NCBI GenBank assembly: GCA_045652125.1
Contig: JAZRTT010000044.1
Location: 1 to 16,600, forward strand
Origin: Avoscillospira sp045652125
GTDB taxonomy: Bacteria; Bacillota; Clostridia; Oscillospirales; Oscillospiraceae
Direction: 5' to 3'
Length of the DNA: 16,600 bases
The notes under the pieces were generated by a model that was given only the letters and a program-made list of their open reading frames with translations, searched no databases and had not been told where the DNA came from. This document shows, piece after piece, positions 1 to 5,939 of this stretch (its first letter is position 1; every line of letters starts with the position of its first letter). Position numbers and translations under genes: made by a program.

Positions 1-320
1 GAGCCGAGCCTGGAGACGGTACTCAATGAAGTGTTTCCTTTCCCTCGGATACCGACATTGCTAATCGTTTCGCCGTCAATCACAACAGAGCAGACCGAGT
101 ATTCTTCACTTTGCGCTGTTTCAAGGAATGCATCCCAATCATCAATCACAATATCGATGGTATGTATTTTTGAGGTGTCAAACAAGCGGTTTTCATACCC
201 CATCACTTTGGAAGCGGCCTGAATGCCCAGCGCTTCGCCATTCATAAATACAGCACAAAGGATCAGCGAGAGAATTGCAGCCACAAGACAGATTTTATCA
301 ATATGCTTGTGTGTTGACAT
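1..320 (-). CDS. CotH-family protein, N-terminal 106 residues (cut by window edge)
   Basis: Membrane-anchored member of the CotH family, whose spore-coat members are atypical protein kinases; other members are of unknown substrate. The window holds only the N-terminus: a hydrophobic signal anchor at about residues 10-26, then an extracellular segment with the family's first strands, including IHTIDIVIDDWDAFLETAQ (about 52-70) and VGIRGKGNTSL (about 91-101), which is the typical 'VxIRxKGNTS' signature. The catalytic part lies outside the window. The ATG at 320 is preceded by GGAGG at good spacing. It starts 10 nt after the DUF4956 stop, so it is the last visible gene of the cyclophilin operon. 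CotH next to DUF4956 and a VTC-domain protein is a recurring arrangement in Clostridia. The family call is firm; kinase activity and substrate are inference. Confidence 0.88.
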   Translation of the reverse strand, partial: MSTHKHIDKICLVAAILSLILCAVFMNGEALGIQAASKVMGYENRLFDTSKIHTIDIVIDDWDAFLETAQSEEYSVCSVVIDGETISNVGIRGKGNTSLSTVSRLG

Positions 321-330
321 TGTTGCCTCC

Positions 331-1002
331 TTAGCCCATGTAGTCGCCGTTATAGCTGACGAGAACCGCACTGGTAATACCGTTCATATCGGAAAGTTCA
401 TTGATGAAATCGGTGTTTTCGTCTTTCAGACGAACTTCCAGATTCATTTCAATACAGCCCTTCTGAGCGGACTTGCTCTTGATCACACAGCGGTTGCATT
501 TGGATTTCAAATATACAGTGGCTTTTTCTTCAGCCGCCCGATCCATGCATTGGATCACAACGATGTAGGGATTGCTGTGGGACTTCTGATTGACAAAGAC
601 CAGCAGAACGATGCCGATAACCACGCTGCCAATAACCGCCAAGGGGATCATGCCTGCCGCCAAAACGATACCGACCGCGATGGACCAGAACAAAAAGGCA
701 ATATCCAGTGGCTCCTTGATGGCGGCGCGGAAGCGGACGATGGACAGAGCACCGACCATACCGAGAGAAAGTACTACATTGGAAGTGACTGCCAGGATCA
801 CAACAGTGGTAATCATGGTAAGCGCAATGAGCGTAGTTCCGAAGCTGGAGGAATACATCACACCCTGATAGGTCTTTTTGTATACAAGGAAGATAAACAT
901 ACCTATGCCGAATGCCAGCGCTAAGGCAATCACCATGTCCAAAATGGACACGGAACTCACATTTTCCAGAAAGCTGGACTTAAAAATATCTTGAAATGTC
1001 AT
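331..1002 (-). CDS. DUF4956 family integral membrane protein
   Basis: A 223-residue membrane protein. Hydrophobic segments lie at about 20-41, 54-77, 101-117 and 119-138, followed by a soluble C-terminal domain (about 145-223). The signature of the DUF4956 family is the conserved stretch LSLGMVGALSIVRFRAAIKE (about 78-97) between the second and third helices. The biochemical role of the family is unknown. Its constant pairing with VTC-domain polymerases and CotH proteins suggests a membrane partner, perhaps for export or anchoring of the polymer, but that is inference. The reading frame stays open far upstream, but the start at 1002 is chosen because it has an AAAGGA ribosome binding site and lies 14 nt after the VTC stop, whereas the extension would overlap the VTC gene. 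Confidence 0.9.
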   Translation of the reverse strand: MTFQDIFKSSFLENVSSVSILDMVIALALAFGIGMFIFLVYKKTYQGVMYSSSFGTTLIALTMITTVVILAVTSNVVLSLGMVGALSIVRFRAAIKEPLDIAFLFWSIAVGIVLAAGMIPLAVIGSVVIGIVLLVFVNQKSHSNPYIVVIQCMDRAAEEKATVYLKSKCNRCVIKSKSAQKGCIEMNLEVRLKDENTDFINELSDMNGITSAVLVSYNGDYMG

Positions 1003-1016
1003 TGTAATTTCCTTTC

Positions 1017-1742
1017 TTAGCCGTAAATACGGCACTGGGCGTATTTTGAAAAAGCGGATACCCGCCTGCCCTCCAGCTGGATAGCGGAGCGGATGATATC
1101 GGGTAGAAACTCGTCCCATTTCACTTCGAGAATGACGGGAGCATTGCCTGCGGGAATCGTGGGGCAATCGGGATTGAGAAAATCTGTGCAGCCAAGGCCG
1201 GTACGAATATTGTAGTCTATGGTCACACGAACATTTCCCGGTGCGTAAACGAAGGGCTCGCGGGTGTAGTCCACGATGGTTTTGGGGCGAAGCTGCTGGG
1301 TCTGCATTTTGGAATACAGCTCCCTTATCAAGCCGTGTCTTGAAGAAATCATCCACTCCAGATCGCCGTCTACGATTTTTTGTGCTTCCTGTGCTGTGAG
1401 ATTTGCACTTTGCTTGTTGCCCAGACCGGCCAGTTTGCTCTTTTTCTCCAAGTGGATCAGGCTGGTGTCATGGTTGTAGAAGCGGATGCGGAACTTCTCC
1501 CGCCGACTGACGCCATCCAGTTTTTCGCGAAGAGCAGTATCCGTCGGAGTATCAAAGTACAGGCTGCGGATAAAGTATTTTCCGTCAATCGCGTTTTGAT
1601 CGGGGCGCATGACAACCCGCAGCCGCTGGCGCAGGATCAGCATATCCGCATAGGAAATGGGATGTTTCCATTCATGTCTGTAGTCCGTAAAATCACTCCC
1701 TTTCTTTTCGATTTTGAGAGGATATATGTATCTGCGCAGCAT
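1017..1742 (-). CDS. VTC-domain (polyphosphate polymerase-type) protein
   Basis: A bacterial VTC domain, the catalytic fold that in yeast Vtc4 makes polyphosphate from ATP inside a beta tunnel. The expected charged lining is visible: HEWK (K26), FRIRFY (R85, R87), LEKKSK (K100-K103), TRE (R161), VRVTIDY (R172), ILEVKWDE (E206) and the C-terminal FSKY (K233). At 241 residues it is essentially the bare domain, without SPX or membrane segments, so it probably acts at the cytoplasmic face with the DUF4956 protein encoded next. The start is uncertain: the ATG at 1742 makes a 50-nt overlap with the upstream gene, while the family homology begins only at about residue 21. An ACG codon at 1688-1686 is spaced 7 nt from GGGAG and 4 nt after the upstream stop. 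The catalytic role follows from the family and has not been shown here. Confidence 0.88.
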   Translation of the reverse strand: MLRRYIYPLKIEKKGSDFTDYRHEWKHPISYADMLILRQRLRVVMRPDQNAIDGKYFIRSLYFDTPTDTALREKLDGVSRREKFRIRFYNHDTSLIHLEKKSKLAGLGNKQSANLTAQEAQKIVDGDLEWMISSRHGLIRELYSKMQTQQLRPKTIVDYTREPFVYAPGNVRVTIDYNIRTGLGCTDFLNPDCPTIPAGNAPVILEVKWDEFLPDIIRSAIQLEGRRVSAFSKYAQCRIYG

Positions 1743-1941
1743 GGATTTCTTCCATTGCCTTTTCGCCGATTCTCGGCATGGCGCTCAACACATCATCAGA
1801 AATCATATCGAGGTCGTACAGCGTGTTTACTCCGTGTGCCTCCAAAATGCGTATTACACGCTCCGATAAGCCGGAGTTCTGAATAGGGGTGGCTCGCCTT
1901 TGCTGACGCAGCCGTTTTAATTTATACTTTCCTCGTGCCAT
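1693..1941 (-). CDS. Small stand-alone RNA polymerase alpha C-terminal-domain-like protein
   Basis: An 82-residue basic protein whose residues about 24-68 resemble the helix-hairpin-helix C-terminal domain of RNA polymerase alpha. LSERVIRIL aligns with the alpha helix that carries E. coli R265 (here R28), and the hairpin RIGEKAMEEI corresponds to NLGKKSLTEI, keeping the Gly and one Lys (K61). The N-terminus (1-19) is rich in Lys/Arg and Gln and may bind nucleic acid. There is no alpha N-terminal domain, so it cannot assemble polymerase; it may act as a DNA-binding or polymerase-contacting factor. GGAG lies upstream of the ATG at 1941, 25 nt after the cyclophilin stop. It overlaps the annotated VTC start. 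The fold assignment is fairly sure; the function is unknown. Confidence 0.75.
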   Translation of the reverse strand: MARGKYKLKRLRQQRRATPIQNSGLSERVIRILEAHGVNTLYDLDMISDDVLSAMPRIGEKAMEEIHAAQIHISSQNRKERE

Positions 1942-1966
1942 AGTTTATCTCCGTGTATAATTGTAA

Positions 1967-3442
1967 TCAGGAAGTAGCCTCTGTCCGGATTGTAATAGAG
2001 ACAATGACAGGCTGTTCTTCAGCAGTAATCGTACCGTTGCCGTCAGTAGGCTCGGCGGTTTCACAAACTGCATCAACCACATCCATGCCCTCGGTCACAT
2101 AGCCAAACACGGCGTATTGGCCGTCCAGAGAAGCGCTGCTGTCCTCATGTACGATAAAGAACTGGGAGCTGGCGCTGTTATAATCGTTGGAGCGGGCCAT
2201 GGAAATTGCACCACGGGTATGGGACAGGGTGTTGTCATAGCCGTTGTCGGTAAACTCACCCACAATAGTTTCATCAGAACCACCAGTGCCGTTACCTTCC
2301 GGATCACCGCCCTGTATCATAAAACCTTCGATAATGCGGTGGAAAGTCAGACCATCATAGAACCCACTTTCGGCAAGGGATACAAAGTTTGCAGTGGTAA
2401 TGGGGGCCGATGCTTGATCCAACTGAACGGTGATCGTGCCATAGTCCTGAATTGCAATATCTGCGTAATAAGTCAGGGAAGCATCCAAAACAGCAGCTTC
2501 AGCTCCTGCGTCGGAACCGGATTCAGAATCCTCATCCAGTATGTCCTCATCAGTTGATTCAATATCCAGAATGGAATCCGTAGTAGCCTTGCTCAGAGCA
2601 TCGTCGATTTCATCATCCGTCAGTTCCGCATCGGTGGAGGTGACAGTTCCGGCAGGATCGTCCTCACCAACAGGGGTATCGTTGTTGCCTCCTGCCAATA
2701 CAGCGATTAAAATAATGGCAATAACAACAATGGCTGCGGAGGCCATATAGTATATCTTGCGCTTGCTCTTGGCTGCTTCTTCCGCAGGAGCGGACACCGC
2801 ATTGATATAGTCGGCAATATATTTGTCCAGTTCATCGGGGATATGGGTTTGCGATAAGGCATCATCAAACGCCATAGTGAGAAGCTCCATGGTGGGCGCA
2901 AAACAAAAGATTTCTTTAGCTCGAAGCGCACGATAGACTTTACCAAGGTTTTCCGTTTCCGCAGCTTTCAGGATATCTGCGCTGCCTATGTCAAGGCCGA
3001 TAGCCCTTGCAATTTGATTGTCGGACAAAACACCAAGTAACCGCAAAACAAGCGAAAACCGTTGAGTTGCGGGCAGACTGTTGATATAGTTATCAACCGC
3101 GTTGGCATTGGAATCAATATAATGCTCGTTGATATGGCTGATATGGAAGTTCTTCTGCGGTGGGAGCTTGAAAGCTCGATTATCCTTTTTGGTGATGTCC
3201 TTTTTACAGCAGCTCACGGCCTGTTTTACTGCGTAGGTGGAAAAGGCTTCCTCTGTTTGCACTTCGCCTCTGGCTACGGCCTGAAATGCAGACTTCAGCG
3301 ACCATTTTGCTGCGGGCATAGTTGCCTCGCTGTTTCGGAGCAATGCGCGGCACAGGAAATAAATATCCTGTTTATTCCCTTCATAGAGCTGTGTCAGCGC
3401 ACTTCGGTTTCCTTTGGCTGCTTTTTCAATGATGGTATCCAT
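1967..3442 (-). CDS. Membrane-anchored cyclophilin-type peptidyl-prolyl isomerase with sigma-factor-like N-terminus
   Basis: A 491-residue protein in three parts. Residues 1-180 are cytoplasmic and resemble degenerate sigma region 2 (about 1-90, 'KGNRSALTQLYEGNKQDIYFL') and region 4 (about 115-175, 'LPATQRFSLVLRLLGVLSDN'). A single transmembrane helix lies at about 230-251, followed by an acidic Asp/Ser/Thr-rich linker (about 255-320). The cyclophilin domain at about 324-487 faces outside and keeps FHRIIEGFMIQGGDP (R369 corresponds to catalytic R55 of human CypA, F374 to F60) and SSQFFI. It would speed proline isomerisation in surface or secreted proteins. The open frame reaches 3637, but the start at 3442 is chosen for its AAAGGA site and because the sigma-like homology starts there. 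First gene of the operon that continues to CotH. Confidence 0.9.
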   Translation of the reverse strand: MDTIIEKAAKGNRSALTQLYEGNKQDIYFLCRALLRNSEATMPAAKWSLKSAFQAVARGEVQTEEAFSTYAVKQAVSCCKKDITKKDNRAFKLPPQKNFHISHINEHYIDSNANAVDNYINSLPATQRFSLVLRLLGVLSDNQIARAIGLDIGSADILKAAETENLGKVYRALRAKEIFCFAPTMELLTMAFDDALSQTHIPDELDKYIADYINAVSAPAEEAAKSKRKIYYMASAAIVVIAIILIAVLAGGNNDTPVGEDDPAGTVTSTDAELTDDEIDDALSKATTDSILDIESTDEDILDEDSESGSDAGAEAAVLDASLTYYADIAIQDYGTITVQLDQASAPITTANFVSLAESGFYDGLTFHRIIEGFMIQGGDPEGNGTGGSDETIVGEFTDNGYDNTLSHTRGAISMARSNDYNSASSQFFIVHEDSSASLDGQYAVFGYVTEGMDVVDAVCETAEPTDGNGTITAEEQPVIVSITIRTEATS

Positions 3443-3668
3443 GATGAGATGTCCTTTCTTATTGATATTCCGGTGCCAACCACGCCCAGGAGCGAAAGTT
3501 TGGTCTTGGCCCTGCCCGCCGTTTTGGGCAGGGCGCAAGTAAATTAGTGCAGATGCGTTGCCGGTTTCTTTGCAAACCCCGTTGGCTTGCTTATCCATAG
3601 CATTTGCCATGGCATCGGTTTTCCATAGCAAACACATCAGGAAATGCCAAATCTATGTTTGGATTTCG
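3443..3668 (-). other. Long 5' leader of the cyclophilin operon with a strong hairpin
   Basis: About 225 nt lie between the proposed start of transcription (just below the -10 box at 3675-3680) and the cyclophilin ATG. It contains a perfect 9-bp inverted repeat GCCCTGCCC (3509-3517) / GGGCAGGGC (3526-3534) without a U tract, and a weaker GCAAGCC...GGTTTGC hairpin near 3570-3592. The cyclophilin frame stays open through the first 65 codons of this stretch, but its composition does not resemble the protein and no ribosome binding site supports an earlier start. I do not recognise a known riboswitch class. Confidence 0.4.
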
Positions 3669-3674
3669 CGATTA

Positions 3675-3739
3675 AAAATACCATTCTCCGCTGAATGAAT
3701 ACTGAAGAAAAACTCGCCAGTTTATGAAAGTTTTGTGAA
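3675..3739 (-). promoter_or_regulatory. Predicted response-regulator-activated promoter of the cyclophilin-VTC-CotH operon
   Basis: Read on the minus strand: TTCACA (3739-3734), 5 bp, TTCATA (3728-3723), 16 bp, TTCAGT (3706-3701), 5 bp, TTCAGC (3695-3690), 9 bp, then TATTTT (3680-3675) as -10. All hexamers sit on an 11-bp pitch (starts at 0, 11, 33 and 44), as expected of OmpR/PhoB-type dimers on one face of DNA. There is no consensus -35, typical of activator-dependent promoters. The same arrangement recurs at 15886-15949 and, for the inner pair, at 3752-3783. The pattern is seen directly; its binding protein is inferred. Confidence 0.65.
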
Positions 3740-3740
3740 T

Positions 3741-3783
3741 TTATCAGTTCGTTCAGTTTCTATTCAACTTTCCCCTTTATTAT
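3741..3783 (+). promoter_or_regulatory. Predicted autoregulated promoter of the two-component operon
   Basis: On the plus strand TTATCA (3741-3746), TTCAGT (3752-3757) and TTCAAC (3763-3768) follow one another at exactly 11 bp, then after exactly 9 bp comes TATTAT (3778-3783) as -10. Spacing from hexamers to -10 is identical to the two minus-strand promoters of the window. Transcription would start near 3790, leaving a short leader with GGGAGGG. This suggests that the response regulator activates its own genes. Confidence 0.6.
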
Positions 3784-3813
3784 GGAAGAAATAATACTAT
3801 GGGAGGGTTCCCT

Positions 3814-4488
3814 ATGAAAATATTAGTAATTGAGGACGAAGTTCTGTTAGCCGATTCCCTAAAAGCACTGCTGCAGAGCAAGGGTTTTGAAGTGGAGTGT
3901 GTCTATAATGGTGAGGATGGAACTGCCTATGCCGAAACCGGAATCTATGATTTGCTGATCTTGGATGTAATGATGCCGAAAATGAATGGATATGAAGTAG
4001 CTCGTAAGGTTCGTACTGACCGGTGCGGTACGCCTATCTTGATGCTGACAGCAAAATCGGAGCTGGAGGACGAGATCGAAGGCTTGAATGCAGGCGCTGA
4101 CTATTACTTAACCAAACCTTTTGACAGCCGGAAGTTGCTGGCCTGTATCAACGCTTTACTCCGCAGACAAGGGCCACAGGTGAATGAGTTGGTTTTGGGA
4201 AATACCTCTCTTGACCTCTCTACCTGTACGCTGAACTGCGGAAGCAACCACATTCGCTTATCGGCAAAAGAGTTTGATGTTATGCGCTTCCTTATGTCCT
4301 CTTATGGACAGATACTTCCAAAGGAGCTGATTCTGTGTCGTGTATGGGGCTTTGACTCCAATGCCGTAGAAAACCATGTTGAGGTTTATGTTGGCCTGCT
4401 CCGAAAAAAACTGGCCCACATCGGTTCCAATATCCGTATCGAGGCAAAGCGACGCCTTGGGTACATTGTAGAGGCGGTGGAAGAATGA
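3814..4488 (+). CDS. OmpR/PhoB-family DNA-binding response regulator
   Basis: A 224-residue response regulator. The receiver domain (1-118) has the acidic pair E7/D8, phospho-acceptor D51 (LLILDVMMPKMNGYE), T79 in MLTAKS and K101 in LTKPF. The winged-helix effector (about 125-222) has the typical 'LSAKEFDVMRFLM' start, the recognition region and 'VEVYVGLLRKKL...RLGYIVE'. An ATG at 3799 exists but overlaps the ribosome binding site GGGAGGG (3801-3807); the ATG at 3814, 6 nt after that site, begins the conserved MKILVIEDE and is chosen. The gene overlaps the kinase gene by 4 nt. Likely targets are the tandem hexamers in its own divergent promoter and at 15886-15949. The signal is unknown. Confidence 0.96.
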   Translation: MKILVIEDEVLLADSLKALLQSKGFEVECVYNGEDGTAYAETGIYDLLILDVMMPKMNGYEVARKVRTDRCGTPILMLTAKSELEDEIEGLNAGADYYLTKPFDSRKLLACINALLRRQGPQVNELVLGNTSLDLSTCTLNCGSNHIRLSAKEFDVMRFLMSSYGQILPKELILCRVWGFDSNAVENHVEVYVGLLRKKLAHIGSNIRIEAKRRLGYIVEAVEE

Positions 4489-5696
4489 TACGAAAACTGC
4501 AAATCAAATTTGTCATTATCAACATGACAATGGTAACGATCATGTTGTGCATCATTTTCGGATTAGTATATAACTCAACAAAGACCAATCTGGAAAACGA
4601 GAGTATTAGCATGATGAAATCTATTGCGGTAGACCCGTTTCGATTGGGGCGGCCAAATGAGAAGTCGCCAGATTTACACTTGCCCTATTTCACCCTTCAG
4701 CTCGGTATGAAGGGCGAACTTGTATCTACCGGTGGTGGTTACTATGATCTTTCCGACAAAGAGTTTTTGAAAGACCTGATCGACGAGTCTGTTGGCAGTC
4801 GGCGTGAATCTGGGATTGTGGAGGGACATCATCTTCGTTTTTGTCGTGTAGCAACACCAAGGGGTACAGTTCTTGTGTTTTCAGATATGTCCAGCGAAAC
4901 ACGCACATTAGAGAGCCTAATCCAAACCTCGCTGACCATTGGCGTACTCAGTTTCCTTGGCTTTCTCGCAATCAGCATTTTCCTCTCAAAATGGGCAGTA
5001 AAGCCCGTTGCTGCGGCGTGGCTCCAGCAGAAGCAGTTCGTAGCGGATGCTTCCCATGAATTGAAAACACCGCTCACTGTGATTATGACCAATGCCGAAT
5101 TGCTCCAAAATGAAGAATGTGCGGAAGCCGAGCGAAAGACATTTTCTCAAAGCATCCTTCTGATGAGCCAACAAATGAAGCTGCTGGTGGAAAAAATGCT
5201 TGAGCTTGCTAAATCGGATGCAGATCAAACCAAGCAGCAAATGAAGCCGGTGGACTTTAGCAAACTGATTTTAGATACGGCAATCTCCTTTGAGGGTGTA
5301 TTTGTAGAAAAGGGTTTGACGGTGGAAAGCTCGGTGGAGCCAGGGATCACAGTTTCCGGGAATGGACAAGCGTTACAACAACTGATAGATATTCTCCTGG
5401 ACAACGCACAGAAGTATTCCTCTCCTGGCGGCGAAACAACGGTGCGTCTGTATAGCAGTGGATCGGGGAAATGTCAGTTGAAGGTGTCCAATCCCGGCAA
5501 AGAGATCCCGCAGGAGGATTTGAAAAAGATATTCCAGCGCTTCTACCGCATGGACAAGGCACGAAGTCGGGACGGCAGCTTTGGCCTGGGCCTTTCCATT
5601 GCGGAGAACATCGTGTCACAGCATAAGGGGAAAATCTGGGCCGAAAGCAAAAATGATATCAATACATTTATCGTGGAGCTGCGAAAGAGGACGTAG
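4485..5696 (+). CDS. Sensor histidine kinase of the two-component pair
   Basis: A 403-residue membrane kinase. TM1 lies at about 8-30, an extracellular sensing loop of about 115 residues follows, and TM2 at about 148-168. The dimerisation domain carries the H-box ASHELKTPLTVI with H191. The ATPase domain shows the N-box LLDNAQKYS (N307), F-box FQRFYRMD (350-357) and G2 box GSFGLGLS (364-371). The G1 position reads VSNPGKEI, so the usual Asp of DxGxG is replaced, a variant seen in other active kinases. No clear HAMP domain is visible; TM2 runs into the H-box helix after only about 20 residues. The ATGA overlap with the regulator gene implies translational coupling, so this should be its cognate kinase. 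What the loop senses is not evident. Confidence 0.95.
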   Translation: MIRKLQIKFVIINMTMVTIMLCIIFGLVYNSTKTNLENESISMMKSIAVDPFRLGRPNEKSPDLHLPYFTLQLGMKGELVSTGGGYYDLSDKEFLKDLIDESVGSRRESGIVEGHHLRFCRVATPRGTVLVFSDMSSETRTLESLIQTSLTIGVLSFLGFLAISIFLSKWAVKPVAAAWLQQKQFVADASHELKTPLTVIMTNAELLQNEECAEAERKTFSQSILLMSQQMKLLVEKMLELAKSDADQTKQQMKPVDFSKLILDTAISFEGVFVEKGLTVESSVEPGITVSGNGQALQQLIDILLDNAQKYSSPGGETTVRLYSSGSGKCQLKVSNPGKEIPQEDLKKIFQRFYRMDKARSRDGSFGLGLSIAENIVSQHKGKIWAESKNDINTFIVELRKRT

Positions 5697-5697
5697 C

Positions 5698-5889
5698 ATG
5701 GCAAGCTTTATCATCTCTCTTGTTGTGATGGCTATGGCGGTCGCAGCTTTAGCGATCACCATCATTTTCAAAAAGAAAATGGTGCTTTCTCTCTTCCTGT
5801 TTTTGATAGTGTTCGAGATCATCGTGGTTCTTGTTGCAGGCTGGGCGTTTATGCTCTACGGGGCCATCATGGAAATGAATCACATGTAA
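5698..5889 (+). CDS. Small two-helix membrane protein in the two-component operon
   Basis: A 63-residue, almost wholly hydrophobic peptide. It has two predicted membrane helices (about 3-24 and 28-55) joined by a KKK turn. I do not recognise the family. It begins 1 nt after the kinase stop, with AGAGGA at suitable distance, and is followed directly by a terminator, so it is the third gene of the operon. Small membrane proteins encoded with sensor kinases often modulate the kinase, which is a reasonable but untested guess. The frame stays open upstream inside the kinase gene, but that extension is an overlap with no support. Confidence 0.7.
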   Translation: MASFIISLVVMAMAVAALAITIIFKKKMVLSLFLFLIVFEIIVVLVAGWAFMLYGAIMEMNHM

Positions 5890-5891
5890 AA

Positions 5892-5924
5892 AAGAAATCG
5901 CACCCATTTCGGATGCGATTTCTT
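5892..5924. terminator. Bidirectional intrinsic terminator
   Basis: Perfect 11-bp stem AAGAAATCGCA (5892-5902) / TGCGATTTCTT (5914-5924) with an 11-nt loop. On the plus strand it is followed by a short T-rich run (TTCTTTG); on the minus strand by TTTTTT from the complementary A run at 5888-5893. It sits between convergent transcription units, the two-component operon and the ABC exporter. Confidence 0.85.
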
Positions 5925-5939
5925 CTTTGTCTGCAAAGT

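Noticed and set aside
3540..3600. Riboswitch (cyclic di-GMP or similar) in the cyclophilin leader
   Set aside because: A GCAAGCC...GGTTTGC hairpin followed by A-rich bases recalled such elements, but the conserved core of none of the classes I know is present.
3443..3637. N-terminal extension of the cyclophilin to 3637
   Set aside because: The extension has no ribosome binding site and unlike composition, while an AAAGGA site sits before the ATG at 3442 where the sigma-like homology begins.
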